Source: Chitinophaga tropicalis | GTDB lineage: Bacteria > Bacteroidota > Bacteroidia > Chitinophagales > Chitinophagaceae | DNA length: 64,000 nt | Direction: 5' to 3' | Assembly: GCF_009758205.1 (NCBI RefSeq) | Contig: NZ_WRXN01000007.1 | Span: forward strand, 1 to 64,000 | Shown here: positions 41,101 to 50,889 of the stretch, piece after piece | Numbering within the stretch: the first letter of the stretch is position 1 | Layout of the letters: each line of letters opens with the position of its first letter | Notes under the pieces: model-generated | Databases searched by the model: none | Seen by the model: the letters and a program-made list of their open reading frames with translations, nothing else | Told to the model about the DNA's origin: nothing | Translations under genes and position numbers: made by a program

Positions 41101-44100
41101 AATCCACATAATGCTGCTGCAGGTCAAATTTGTAGTTACCGTTACCTGTTACATCAATATCAGTATAGAAGTACATGTAGTTTGTTCCTGCCTGTAAATT
41201 AGGAGGCACTACACCTGAATAGCGTTTCAGTGTTATTCCTGTTGGCACGTCTGCACCAGGCGCCCATGTAATGGCAGCAACTGTGTCAGAGCCATACATG
41301 AATTTCTGTGTGGTACCTGCTGCCGGTGTTGCCGGTATTGGCAGCAATACGGTAGGTGTTACTGTTGGCAGGAATTCAAAGGCTCCCATGTCAGGTACAC
41401 CTTCTGTTAAGGTAACGGGGCGGGATTGCCCGTTAATGTCATGATCGTTTCCTTCTACCTGTACGCCGCGACCGTGAATAGCCCATACATCGGGGTTGGC
41501 CAGGTCAGGCTCCAGCGTTGAGGCGCTGGCAAATGCAGGTTTGAAGATGATGGAGCTTATATCCAGATCGGCTGCTGTGGCCCAATCCACCAGGTTATTA
41601 TACTGTGCCGCCGGTGTTCTGATCAGGGTAGCGCCTGAGGTATAGTAAGTATTGTAATCGCTGTTGATGTAGGCAATGTTCTGTACGCTCAGTGCCAATC
41701 CGCCACCTTCATGAGAGAAGATGTTGTTGCGCAATCTGATATTGCCGGCTGCCGCTGTAGTATGGTTCAGGTAACCGGCTATGTTTGTATTTGCGGAAGA
41801 TGAAGCGTTCAGGAAAGAGTTGTTGTAATAATTAACATTACCACCCTGACTGCTGAACAGGCTATAGGAAATATTGCCTGTTGTCAGCACGCTTACAACG
41901 TTATTGCGTGTAGTGTTATTTCCGGAAGTGTTATTGGCAAGGCCGTATACGGTACCGGTATTGCCGGTTATGGCAATGATCCTGTTGGCTTCTACCAATC
42001 CGGGCAGGGCTATTGTGCCGTTGCATGCGTCCAGTTCAATACCGTAAGCTGTTGCAGCGGTATTGCTGATGGTGACTTTGTTGTTCATCACCCTGTAAGC
42101 CGTATCTCCGTTCCTGAGATAGATGCCATGAGCAGAGGCATTGTTCAGTGTGCCTGAAAGGCTGATAGTATTCCGGCTGATCTGCGGGCGGTTGATATAC
42201 CGTGCGTAGATGCCATTGGTATATACGCTGCTTACCTGGTTGCTGTCTATTACCAGTCCCAGGACCATATCTGTTGCAGAAGTGCCGGAGAAGTGTATGG
42301 CGCTGGCACCGTTGGTGAAGGTATTTCCTTTGATGGCAATATGCTTTCCTTTAAAGCCTGTGGAGAATACGCCTACAAGGTTTGTATTGTCAGTCGTAGC
42401 AACCGGTACATTGATCTTATTGTTCAGCAGGCTGTCATAAGCCGTGTTGCCGGCATATTCCACTGCCCTGCCATTTGGTGTATTTGTAGCGGTGATAGTG
42501 ATATTCTTCCAGGTTACGTAGCTGGCGCTGTCCAGTTTCAGGACATAATTGGCAGCAGCTGTACCTGCGTAGGTCAGTGTCACGCCAGCCGGATCTCCGT
42601 TCTGGCTGCGGAAGGTGATGCGGCTGGTATCTGAAGCGCCGGCTACTTCGTGCATACGTACCTGTTCAGTATATGTGCCTGGTACGGCGTCGAAGATCAC
42701 CTCTCCTGCTATGCCGCATTCCATAGCTGTTACAGCGGCCGTGAAGGAAGTGAAGTTCCGTGGGCCGGAGCCGGCGGGGTCTATTGTATACAGGCCTTTC
42801 ATGAGCGGTGCATTCATATTCACAAATGCAGGCAGTGAATAGGCGGTATCTGTACCGCTGCATACCAGGCGGCAACGGAAGTAGTTGTTAGCTCCCAGTA
42901 TGGTAGCGAAACGTGGTACGTAAGAGGTATCGCTGATAGTGATCCATGGGCCGGTAGTGCTATAGGAAGCCTGCCACTGGTAGGTCAGCTTGCCTGCAGG
43001 CGTATTATCTGTCAGGTTCAGCCTGATGGAGTCTCCCATGCAGATACCGGAGGCGGGGGTTACTACTGCTGTGCCTGCATCGATAGGTAATGCGCATAGA
43101 GGTATGTTGATCTCATAAGCGCCGATGTCTGGTTTATTCGGATCTCTGAAGATATGCAGGATGTCTGTAGTGACGCCTACGGCAGCGCCGGTATTATCCA
43201 TCTGGTAGAACACCGGAGTAAGATCGCCACCGGGTACGTCAGCATACAGCGGATCTATGTTGTACGATGCTGCATCCTGGCTGGTAGCAGTCTGCCAGTC
43301 GGCCAATGTGGCCCTGGCATTAGTGCTGAAGCCGTAGTTAGCATTCGTTACACCCGGCCTGATATAAATGTTGTTATTATTGCCTGTATACTGGCCGCTG
43401 CCAACGTAAATGCCGTATTTGCTGCTGGCTCCTGTACTGGTAAGTGCAATAATATTGTTATAGAACCTGATATTATCGCCGTTATCCATGTAGAAGCCCC
43501 TGGTGGTATATGCGTTGTTGCCACCGGCGTTATCCATAGACATGCTGTTATGATAAACATTTACATAGCTGCAGGATGTCAGGTAGATACCGTATAAGCT
43601 GCCGGAACCGGTAGTATTGTAGATAATGTTGTTCTCAATCCTGTTCTCTTCGCCCAGTATACTACTTGCTGAGGTCAGGTAAATGCCGTAGAAAGTGTTT
43701 GTATTTCCTGTCATGTTTCCGAAGGGATTGGCGATCCTGTTGCCGGAAACTGTAGTACGGCGGTGTGTGTTCTGCAGATAGACAGCCCTTGCAGTGGTGG
43801 AGTTAATACGCAGAGGGCGGATAAAGCTGTTGCCTTCTACCAGCAGGTTATTAGCGTAGTTGGAATATACGCCGGCTGCGTAGTAGTCTTCGAATACGTT
43901 GCCGGTAATGCGTGTATTCTCATAGGAGCCCTGTATATCGCCCATCAGCAGGATGCTATAATAACCGCCAGTAACCCTGTTGCCGGCAAATGTATTGCCG
44001 GAATTCCAGGTACTGTTGCTTGTATTAAGACCTGCATCCACGCCGTTCAGTACTATGGCAGTACTATTATTGGAGGTAGATTCTATACTGGTGATGATAT

Positions 44101-47100
44101 GACATTTTACGAATGTGTTACTGTCTGCGTGGTTGACCAGCTGTACACCGTAACTGTAGGTACCAGTGCCTGTAGCGTCTATCTTCAGGCTGTCGAACGT
44201 AACATGATCTATCTTCCTGAGCTTGATCACAGCTCTTTCATTATTGTCTGAGCCGTTGAAATGGATCTTGTTGCCATTGCCTTTGAAAGTAATAGTATTG
44301 ATGGCTGACACCCCGGGGATTGAATCCAGGACCAGCTGTTCTTCATAGTCAGTACGGCCGGCCACGACGTTAAAGATCACTGGGCCTGCAATACCGCACA
44401 TCATGGCGGCTTTGGCATCATTGAAAGATGCGTAGTTGCCGTTGCCTGTAGTCAGTGTCTTGTCTATTGTATAGGTACCTCCGGGTAATGCGCTGTTAAC
44501 AGTCAGCAGAACCGGTGTGGAATATGTTGTATTAGCACCGCAGGTTACGGCTACACGGTAATACCCGGTAGCGCTGGCTATGACTGCCGTATCAGGGTAG
44601 TTCAGCGGGTTGCCGTGGTTGGTGAAGACACCTGTGACTGTAGCGCCTACCTGGTATTGGTAAGTTTGTGTAAGCCCTGTGGAATTGCCTGTCAGGCCAA
44701 AGAAGACCTGGGTGCCCGGACATACCACTGCTTTGTCTACTGTGCTTACTCCCGGTGTTGGCGGGGTTACGCAGGAAGGAGGTGTAAACTCATACGCGCC
44801 CGGATCAGGCGTGTTGATGTTACGGTTTACAGAGAGGATGTCCTGAGCCACGTTCACTACTGCGCCTCTGTTATTGATAGCAGCATTGGTTGGTAAATAG
44901 TTACCGGTGCTTATATCGGTATAAAAGGGGTTGTAGGAGATGGCGTTAACGTCCAGGCCTGTGGTGGCAGTCCATAACTGCAGAGTTGCCAGGTTCCTGG
45001 TATAATAACCGATAAAAGAAGTGGCATTGGGTTGTATAATAAAGTAGTTGTTCTTATCGAAGAACTGGCCGGCCAGGGAGGAAACTGATTCGTAATAAAC
45101 GCAGTAACGTGTATCCTGTCCGCCGGTTACGGTAATGATATTATTGGAGAAATACACACCGTCAGAGCCGCTGGTCACCGCCAGACCGGCTGTGCGCTGG
45201 CTGTTACCGGCGGTAGTACCATCCATGGAAATGGTATTGTGGTATACCATGGCGTTGTCTGAGCTGTTCAGGTTGATACCATAGGCGGTGCCGCTGCCGT
45301 TAATGCCATAAATGAGGTTATTGGTAATGCGGTTTTCCAGCATAGCGAAAGCGTCTGTAAAATTCAGCCGGATGCCATAGAAATTAGCGGTGCTGGCAGT
45401 ATTACCCCCAAATGGATTGGTGATCCTGTTTGCGTCAATATTCACTTTTGTATTCAGGTCATACACGTATACGCCGTTAAACTCTGATACACCGGTACGT
45501 AAAGGCCGACTGAAAATATTTTTCTGAACAATTGTACCGGAGGTGCCGGTCAGATAGATACCATATAAATAAAAATCGCTGATCTTATTATTGATGACAG
45601 CGTTATTCTGGTTGGCAACTGTGTTACTTCCTACTACGGTAATACCGTAATATCCGCCGGTAATAGTGTTATTACTGAAGGTATTGTTATCGCACTGGGA
45701 GGAACCGGTGCCGATAGGATTTTCTACAGAAGCGCTTACCACAATGCCTGCATAGGAAGTTGAGTTAGTGCTGGCATCTACGGTGATGGTACAGTTGTTC
45801 ACCGTATTATAGTCTGCGTTGTTGAGCAGCTGTACGCCAAAGCCGTATACATTGGAGGCAGTACCCTGGGGCACTATCTTCAGGTTATTGAAGGTGAAGT
45901 AATCTGCACCGTCCAGTTTGATAACGGCCCTTTCGTTGGAGACATTGGAAAGGAAAGTAATAGTGTTGGCGTTGCCGTTAAAAGTGATGGTATTTGCAGC
46001 AGAGGCTCCTGGTACGGGTACGATGTGCAGCTGTTCATTATAAGGGCCTGAGCCGGCTACAACATTAAATATCACCGGGCCGTTAATACCGCATTTTATA
46101 TAATCATATGCCGCGTTAAAGGAAGTGAAGTTACCACTGCCTGCCGGTGCGTTCTTATTAATAGTGAAAGTACCTGACACAGCGGGGTTGGATAATACCT
46201 GTGTGCTGGTTGAACCTGCAGAAAGACCGCTGGCGGTACAGGTTACCAGGCAACGGTAATACGTGCTCTGCGTCTGGGTGGTGGTCAGGGTAAGGGTATT
46301 GGCTCCTGTAATATTATTCCAGTTCACATTATCTGTTGAGGATTGCCACTGGTAGGTAAGCCCGGTAGCAACGCTGGTGCCGGTAACATTCAATGTCACG
46401 GAAGAGCCCATGCACACATTTGTTACAGAGCTTTGTGTGGTACCAGCAACGGGGGTGCCGTTACAGGCAGCTGCCGGTGCGTAATTCAATATAATGACAG
46501 GTCTGGAGGCTGAGCCACCGGAGGCAAAAGCGTTGGGGGTGTTGCAAAGGTTGCCCAGGTTATCTGCATTATAGGAATGGGAACCGTTGAAAGCCAGTCC
46601 TGTTGTCCAGGATATGGAAGGGTTATTGGTATAATCAGAAGTAGGGCTGCCGTTGCAGATCTCTACCAGCAGGTTGTCTACACCGTTCCATAAAAAAGGT
46701 GTTGACAACGTAAAGGTATTTACGCCGGCAACGGGCTGGTAATCTACGGGGCCATATACGGTTGCAGCGCCGTTTATCCAGGAGGCCTGGTCCAGCGTTG
46801 TTACGGTAGTAGCAGCCAGTTTAATGGTGTATTGGTCTACCACATCTGCGCCATTCAGATTGGTTACGTTGAACCTGATGGCATAGATCAGGCCTGCCGT
46901 CATACCTGCTGCAGTTAATTCTGAAGCGCGGTACAGGTACTGGGCCCTGGAGCCTTCGTAATAATCCTGTATGGGGCATGGATATGTGGTACCGCCATTT
47001 GTACCGTTTACAGTACCTATTGTAACGTTTGTCTGTGCAAAAGACCGGTTTACGGTTGCCAGCAACAACAACAGGTATAAAGTAGCCTTATATACTACAG

Positions 47101-47119
47101 TAACAGGCTGAGATCTCAT
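38189..47119 (-). CDS. Giant T9SS type-B adhesin with three beta-helix modules, ~2976 aa
   Basis: The start at 47117-47119 (signal VTVVYKATLYLLLLLATVNRSFAQ) avoids overlap with the previous gene. After a ~280-aa N-terminal region with an Ig-like CMGSSVTLNVTGTS segment come three homologous beta-helix modules starting near residues 315, 880 and 1443. Each opens with a (T/Y)TI(N/D)..G..NFTSF block, then CGI-x-GPVIFNVV and NTITF, followed by many N-rich coil repeats (such as NNTFSNNTITGGYYGI). Then come an IgGFc-type domain (about 2080-2520), PKD (about 2636-2715), an Ig-like domain, FN3-like (about 2800-2885) and CHU_C (about 2890-2976; YIPSGFTPNGDGLNDMFQVYG). No frameshift is seen. Likely a surface adhesin or glycan-binding filament. 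Confidence 0.92.
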   Translation of the reverse strand: MRSQPVTVVYKATLYLLLLLATVNRSFAQTNVTIGTVNGTNGGTTYPCPIQDYYEGSRAQYLYRASELTAAGMTAGLIYAIRFNVTNLNGADVVDQYTIKLAATTVTTLDQASWINGAATVYGPVDYQPVAGVNTFTLSTPFLWNGVDNLLVEICNGSPTSDYTNNPSISWTTGLAFNGSHSYNADNLGNLCNTPNAFASGGSASRPVIILNYAPAAACNGTPVAGTTQSSVTNVCMGSSVTLNVTGTSVATGLTYQWQSSTDNVNWNNITGANTLTLTTTQTQSTYYRCLVTCTASGLSAGSTSTQVLSNPAVSGTFTINKNAPAGSGNFTSFNAAYDYIKCGINGPVIFNVVAGSGPYNEQLHIVPVPGASAANTITFNGNANTITFLSNVSNERAVIKLDGADYFTFNNLKIVPQGTASNVYGFGVQLLNNADYNTVNNCTITVDASTNSTSYAGIVVSASVENPIGTGSSQCDNNTFSNNTITGGYYGITVVGSNTVANQNNAVINNKISDFYLYGIYLTGTSGTIVQKNIFSRPLRTGVSEFNGVYVYDLNTKVNIDANRITNPFGGNTASTANFYGIRLNFTDAFAMLENRITNNLIYGINGSGTAYGINLNSSDNAMVYHNTISMDGTTAGNSQRTAGLAVTSGSDGVYFSNNIITVTGGQDTRYCVYYESVSSLAGQFFDKNNYFIIQPNATSFIGYYTRNLATLQLWTATTGLDVNAISYNPFYTDISTGNYLPTNAAINNRGAVVNVAQDILSVNRNINTPDPGAYEFTPPSCVTPPTPGVSTVDKAVVCPGTQVFFGLTGNSTGLTQTYQYQVGATVTGVFTNHGNPLNYPDTAVIASATGYYRVAVTCGANTTYSTPVLLTVNSALPGGTYTIDKTLTTGNGNYASFNDAKAAMMCGIAGPVIFNVVAGRTDYEEQLVLDSIPGVSAINTITFKGNGNKIHFNGSDNNERAVIKLRKIDHVTFDSLKIDATGTGTYSYGVQLVNHADSNTFVKCHIITSIESTSNNSTAIVLNGVDAGLNTSNSTWNSGNTFAGNRVTGGYYSILLMGDIQGSYENTRITGNVFEDYYAAGVYSNYANNLLVEGNSFIRPLRINSTTARAVYLQNTHRRTTVSGNRIANPFGNMTGNTNTFYGIYLTSASSILGEENRIENNIIYNTTGSGSLYGIYLTSCSYVNVYHNSMSMDNAGGNNAYTTRGFYMDNGDNIRFYNNIIALTSTGASSKYGIYVGSGQYTGNNNNIYIRPGVTNANYGFSTNARATLADWQTATSQDAASYNIDPLYADVPGGDLTPVFYQMDNTGAAVGVTTDILHIFRDPNKPDIGAYEINIPLCALPIDAGTAVVTPASGICMGDSIRLNLTDNTPAGKLTYQWQASYSTTGPWITISDTSYVPRFATILGANNYFRCRLVCSGTDTAYSLPAFVNMNAPLMKGLYTIDPAGSGPRNFTSFTAAVTAMECGIAGEVIFDAVPGTYTEQVRMHEVAGASDTSRITFRSQNGDPAGVTLTYAGTAAANYVLKLDSASYVTWKNITITATNTPNGRAVEYAGNTAYDSLLNNKINVPVATTDNTNLVGVFSTGFKGKHIAIKGNTFTNGASAIHFSGTSATDMVLGLVIDSNQVSSVYTNGIYARYINRPQISRNTISLSGTLNNASAHGIYLRNGDTAYRVMNNKVTISNTAATAYGIELDACNGTIALPGLVEANRIIAITGNTGTVYGLANNTSGNNTTRNNVVSVLTTGNISYSLFSSQGGNVNYYNNSFLNASSSANTNIAGYLNHTTAAAGNIRLRNNIFSHEGGGLALSVQNIAYINSDYNTYYTSGATLIRTPAAQYNNLVDWATAADLDISSIIFKPAFASASTLEPDLANPDVWAIHGRGVQVEGNDHDINGQSRPVTLTEGVPDMGAFEFLPTVTPTVLLPIPATPAAGTTQKFMYGSDTVAAITWAPGADVPTGITLKRYSGVVPPNLQAGTNYMYFYTDIDVTGNGNYKFDLQQHYVDSWQGFISKEEKIRLGRTNAADTWLVNDNSTVDVRANIIADSALQYIDKFTGLQGTLPDAPTLPTAADTSSMGTRFWTGYSHHRAFNTDNSQTMVLYLAAGTQAANVIVKINGTSWMREYAVAANTVVTSDIIPKTGLSDARMMQEGLSTHGISIVSDAPIAAYAHQYRSLTSGAALLMPVGTYGYEYRAMTDRQYADGISYSWFYVVADNDNTVVEITPVQPTVGGRAAGVPFTVKLNKGETYQVMGAMKTANEGYDLSGSVIRSIQNTSGKCYPVGVFSGSSATVVGCSNSNGTVSGSQGDNLVQQNLPVQTWGKQYFTATASSVSDPVRLMMNRYRVIVKDPATVVLLNGIPLQGLKNNSYYDFESKAAGFIEADKPVAVAQYFSYSGSCGDPTNGDGEMIYLSALEQRTKKTIFVRNNKSSITANYVTLTIPTQGLSSLLIDNSNIFSYTYNHPYKAGYTIVTKLLANTEGLSTIQSDSAFTAIAYGLGSDVSYGYNAGMQIRNLSIQPAFTNTNNTSGNKNTYTCAGTPFRLTALLPLIPTSLTWELSQVNNLSPNADVTETNPAPADTVQVDGNTWYSFELKTDYTFTQPGSYIIPVKVTHPEIGSCDNSIETYLPVKVIAAPFVDFAVNYSGCISDVAIFNGTATTENNAAITNWKWSFGDGTTASTRNITKQYAAAGTYEEKLQVITKDGCTGDTSKTVVVNEPGVASLTTDTLTVCIHTDVTFTVKDADANTVYNWYNAETGGALLHTGATLEIKDAASPAVYYVETVKGDCAGLRRAPATLLVLPQLAAPVVTVDSIGVDLLRFSWKAISGATGYLVSTDNGTTWTLPSSGEQGLEHLLTGLKPQQTVTLLVKATGCEDKVSEAATGKTLPDGVYIPSGFTPNGDGLNDMFQVYGAVVREVHLMVFSQWGQKIFESNSQSRGWDGSYQGKAQPSGVYIYICKLKLADGTSVERKGTINLLR

Positions 47120-47174
47120 AGCTATCTGTTTTATATATTTCCTGGGTTTAGATAGTAAAGCAGCATCAGTTGGA

Positions 47175-48449
47175 TCAGTTAAACCATGTGATCCAGCTGC
47201 GTGCATCTTTTACGTTTACCATATCATAGGATCTTTCACTGGTCTGTACCAGATAGTATCCGGTACTTTCCTGGTATTTTGTTATCAGGGCGTTCATTAC
47301 AGTAGCCGCTTCTGCCGGGACCTGACCAAAGGTTCCGTCTACGCGGAACTTCACAATACCGTTCACACCAAAAGTGGGTTTGATAGCGGGACCGTAATCA
47401 TCACCTGCAACAGTGGCGCTGTAATCATATCCCTGCGCGTAATTGGGGAAGTAGGACATGAACCGGAAGCCGGGGATGCTGTTCAGTTTCAGGGCGTCAT
47501 CCACACCGTCAATATGGAAGCCGGTCAGTGTTACCCAGTATACGCGTGAAGCTGCTGCAGAGCTCCACCATCTTTGTGCTGCGGTAGAGTCTACCACCAG
47601 TGGTTTTATGTAAGCTGTGATCTTTCCATCCTGTGTTCCGGCCTTGAAGGTTATCTGTTGTGCGCCTGCATCCCATCTGATGTTATCCAGGGAGGAGATG
47701 GTTTGTTTACCATCATTGAACGGAGTTACAAATGATATTCCCACAGGAGTGTACAGGTATAAGGTGGTGAAGCTTTTTACCCCACCGGCATCAGGCCATA
47801 CAAACTTTATCTGACGGGTTAGTTTATTGGTATATACATCGTAAGTGCCCTGCCCTACTGTCAGTTGTTTAAAGTAAGTAAGGAACCGGGAAAAATTATC
47901 AAACTCCCAGTTCCGTTTTTTATCGTAATAATCCTGTGCCTCTTTTGAGGTAGCTTTAACGAAGACGGCTTTGCTGCCGTTCAGTCGTCCTGTAAGTTTT
48001 ATGGTATCGCCATAGATACCGTCTATCGCAAATTCAAAGTCAGAGTAAAGTCCTTTTCCATAATCTCCGCCATTGACACTTCCATCCGGATCGCAGAGAG
48101 TATGTATGTAGGAATAGGTATCGAACAGCAGGCAGGGCTGCTGCAGAGCTTTCAGGCGGTAGCTGCTCTGCCTGAAGTTTATTGCAGAAGCAGTATCAAA
48201 ATCTGAAAGCATATTTACGCGGTTAGCGGTATCGAATTTAAAGTAGAAGCCGATGGCCGTACCTGGCAACCCGGAGGGGTACACCCATCCTTTCCAGCCA
48301 TAAGGTGCATCTGTCAGGGTTTGCTGGTATTGGGCCAGCACCTCATTTATTCTTTCGTCCGGCGATTCATTAAATACGTCATCATATTTTCTGCAGGAAG
48401 CAAAGAAGCTGATGACCACTAAAAAGTATAGTGATAGATTTTTTCTCAT
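47175..48449 (-). CDS. DUF4302-like lipoprotein
   Basis: A 424-aa lipoprotein (LYFLVVISFFASC, Cys at about 19) beginning RKYDDVFNESPDERINEVLAQYQQTLTDAPYGWKGWVYPSG, the signature start of DUF4302 proteins. These are found in Bacteroidota next to SusC/SusD genes and an HExxH lipoprotein, exactly the setting here. The rest is beta-rich (FYFKFDTANRVNMLSDFD, KLTGRLNGSKAVFVKAT). Function unknown; probably a surface-exposed accessory of the SusCD complex. The gap to the giant adhesin gene is 55 bases and to the metallohydrolase gene 32 bases, indicating one operon. Confidence 0.85.
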   Translation of the reverse strand: MRKNLSLYFLVVISFFASCRKYDDVFNESPDERINEVLAQYQQTLTDAPYGWKGWVYPSGLPGTAIGFYFKFDTANRVNMLSDFDTASAINFRQSSYRLKALQQPCLLFDTYSYIHTLCDPDGSVNGGDYGKGLYSDFEFAIDGIYGDTIKLTGRLNGSKAVFVKATSKEAQDYYDKKRNWEFDNFSRFLTYFKQLTVGQGTYDVYTNKLTRQIKFVWPDAGGVKSFTTLYLYTPVGISFVTPFNDGKQTISSLDNIRWDAGAQQITFKAGTQDGKITAYIKPLVVDSTAAQRWWSSAAASRVYWVTLTGFHIDGVDDALKLNSIPGFRFMSYFPNYAQGYDYSATVAGDDYGPAIKPTFGVNGIVKFRVDGTFGQVPAEAATVMNALITKYQESTGYYLVQTSERSYDMVNVKDARSWITWFN

Positions 48450-48481
48450 AAAAGCGATTTTGCAGATCTGGTTGATAAAGC

Positions 48482-49393
48482 TTAATACAGCAATTCCTCT
48501 ATTGCTTTTCTTGTTTTACTTTGCAGGCTGTAGAAATCAATACCGTATGAGGTCTTAAAGTAACTGACCACCATGGCTTCCTTCTGTCTTAACCTGTCTA
48601 CGGCCTGTGCTTTGGTTGAGCCGTTATCACTTATTCCGTCCGGGATGGCGGCTACTATCCTGTCAAAGCCGGCCCTTCCTTCTATCAGCATGATGGAGAC
48701 CATCTCCACGAAATCGTCGTTCTCGTTAGACATGGCATATGCGGTTACAAAGCCATCCCTGTTGGCTTCCCAGTCGGAAATGTTATTCCAGTTGCCGGTA
48801 TAATATCCTGCGCAGATCTTCTTAAACTCTACCGGGTACATGATGGTCTGATGCAGGATATGTCCAAACTCATGTTCTATTACATGAAAGATCTGTTTCA
48901 CGGTAGCGGAGTCGCCTTTGGAATAACCGGGCATATCTTTGGTACGGAAATCGTTGAGCAGGTACATCACTACTTTGCGGCCACCTTCTGCGGTACCCAG
49001 AGTAATGGTACCGTTATCATTCCAGCTGGCGCTGCCTGACAAGACAAAGAATTTGGGGCTGTATTTCTTAAAGAAAAGGGAGCCTGCTTCAGAGATGTAG
49101 GTGTCTATCCATACTTTCTTAATAGCGCGGATAGCGGGCATTACTACTTCTTCCCTGGGGGGCACCAGTGTTTTGGTTACATCGAATTCAAACTGGTCCC
49201 ATTTATATTTTACCTCGATGTTGTAGGGCACGGTCATGGTATCGTGTAACCATTTGTCTAAAGACCCCGGGACCCAGGTATCGCCACCCAGGCCCGGGAT
49301 GTCCTGCACACCACTGAGATCGTCTTCACCGCTGGAGCAGGCGCTTATCAGCACAACAGCTAACATGATGAAGCATGCGTTTATACGTTTCAT
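48482..49393 (-). CDS. Substrate import-associated zinc metallohydrolase lipoprotein
   Basis: A 303-aa lipoprotein (FIMLAVVLISACS, Cys at 19) with a zinc protease motif: VIEHEFGHILHQ, H174-E175-xx-H178. It matches the family I know as the HExxH lipoprotein found with TonB transporters (putative zinc-binding metallopeptidase). Third ligand not assigned; Asp/Glu residues near 208-230 (WEANRDGFVTAYAMSNENDDFVEMV) are candidates. It should act at the cell surface beside SusC/SusD, perhaps trimming peptide-containing substrates before import. It lies 29 bases downstream of SusD and 32 upstream of the DUF4302-like gene. Confidence 0.9.
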   Translation of the reverse strand: MKRINACFIMLAVVLISACSSGEDDLSGVQDIPGLGGDTWVPGSLDKWLHDTMTVPYNIEVKYKWDQFEFDVTKTLVPPREEVVMPAIRAIKKVWIDTYISEAGSLFFKKYSPKFFVLSGSASWNDNGTITLGTAEGGRKVVMYLLNDFRTKDMPGYSKGDSATVKQIFHVIEHEFGHILHQTIMYPVEFKKICAGYYTGNWNNISDWEANRDGFVTAYAMSNENDDFVEMVSIMLIEGRAGFDRIVAAIPDGISDNGSTKAQAVDRLRQKEAMVVSYFKTSYGIDFYSLQSKTRKAIEELLY

Positions 49394-49422
49394 ACAGAGT
49401 CGGTATTTATGATCTGGTTATT

Positions 49423-50889
49423 TTATCTGGGATTTAATGCAATGCCTGAAGTGGTAGCTGAAGAGGGGATCTGTAATGTCCGGCGTTTATCGTCTGGCTC
49501 CAGCCTGAACTCCTCTCCTTTATCGCTATAATGCACTACGGGTACTTTATAGCGTTGCAGGTCAAACCAGCGGTGTCCTTCCTGCACAAACTCAGCACGT
49601 TTGAAATCAAGTATTGTTCTGATCAGGCCATCCCGTACGTTTGAGATACCGTAATAGGTGCGGATGCCGGCAGTAGTGATCTTATTGTCTGTTTCGTTAT
49701 AGTTCACCATTCTCTTGCTGGCAAAAAGATTCAGGTCATCCAGTACAGCGGCATTGTTGCCCAGGTAAGCATTTGCTTCCGCCCTGTTAAACAGTACTTC
49801 TTCTGTAGTGAACAATGGCACCATTACATAGGGATCTCCGATGGTGGCATTTACGGAAGCCTTGACGAAATATTCAGTCAGCTTGGGAATGAAGTAATCG
49901 CGTGTGCCGCGGTAGTATAAGGGGTAAACAAACCTTGCCTTACTAACGTTGCGGCCCAGTATCTGCTGTTCAATATCGTAGGTAAGACCGTAACGGTAAC
50001 TTGCCACATACCTTCCGTAGACGGACTGTGTTTCCACCAGCAGCAGGTTAGCTTTTTCTGCTGCATTGGCATAGATGTCAACAATGGCTGCAGGGCTTAA
50101 ACTGCTATAGGTTGTATTCCATGGGCGCATATTGTTTGCCAGGTCATTGTTAGGGAATACACGGCCGGCATAATCCACTACCTTCTGATAGTCTTTTTTG
50201 AAGAGGTAAAAACGAGTAGCAAATGCATAGGCGGCAGACCTGTTAAAATGATAGCGGGGTACATCATACAGCTGGTCATTTATAAGCGGCAATCCTGCCA
50301 GCAGGTCTTTTTCTATCATCTCATACACATAGGCCACAGTTTTGCGCTCGTATTGTTTCATCACTACTTTCTCCGGCTCTGTTACGTATGGAATGCCGGG
50401 ATCGGTAGCGGCAGTAGTTTCGTCATAGAATTTTGAGAAGAAGGTAACAAGCATAAAGTGGGCATAGGCTCTTGCTACCAGCGCTTCTCCTTTCTGAGCG
50501 CTGTATGCAGCGCTGTCTTCAGCAGCCTCACAAGCTTTAAGGGCATTGTTGGCGGCAGCTATTGCTGTATAACATGCCTGCCAGTAATATTCGGGAGAGT
50601 CCTGGTCTGTAGACGCCACGTCTTTAAACTGGTAAGAGTCCATATTGGGCCGTACCAATACACCTGCCCCTTTATCGTCTACATTATCTGTCATGGCCTC
50701 ACAGAAAACAATATAGTTTGCCTGCGGGTAAGCAGTGCCCAGCAGCTGCGATACTTTTTGCGGCGTATTCAGTTCTGTCCAGGTGCTGTCAGGCGACTGG
50801 TCCAGGTACTTATTGCAACCGGCCAGGATGATCATACCTAAACTAATGACTGATATTCCTGTTAAAAATTTCATGATAACCATCTTCAT
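49423..50889 (-). CDS. RagB/SusD-family outer membrane lipoprotein
   Basis: A SusD of about 483-488 aa. The first ATG directly follows the SusC stop codon (TAA then ATG); an ATG five codons on (MKFLTG...) is equally good. The lipoprotein signal GISVISLGMIILAGC is followed by NKYLDQSPDSTWTELNTPQKVSQLLGTAYPQ. The middle has TPR-like helices (KGEALVARAYAHFMLVTFFSKFYDETT), and the C-terminal part has FKRAEFVQEGHRWFDLQRYKVPV. It is one of the smaller SusD proteins, like those linked with HExxH/DUF4302 lipoproteins. It should cover the SusC barrel and bind its ligand. Confidence 0.95.
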   Translation of the reverse strand: MKMVIMKFLTGISVISLGMIILAGCNKYLDQSPDSTWTELNTPQKVSQLLGTAYPQANYIVFCEAMTDNVDDKGAGVLVRPNMDSYQFKDVASTDQDSPEYYWQACYTAIAAANNALKACEAAEDSAAYSAQKGEALVARAYAHFMLVTFFSKFYDETTAATDPGIPYVTEPEKVVMKQYERKTVAYVYEMIEKDLLAGLPLINDQLYDVPRYHFNRSAAYAFATRFYLFKKDYQKVVDYAGRVFPNNDLANNMRPWNTTYSSLSPAAIVDIYANAAEKANLLLVETQSVYGRYVASYRYGLTYDIEQQILGRNVSKARFVYPLYYRGTRDYFIPKLTEYFVKASVNATIGDPYVMVPLFTTEEVLFNRAEANAYLGNNAAVLDDLNLFASKRMVNYNETDNKITTAGIRTYYGISNVRDGLIRTILDFKRAEFVQEGHRWFDLQRYKVPVVHYSDKGEEFRLEPDDKRRTLQIPSSATTSGIALNPR

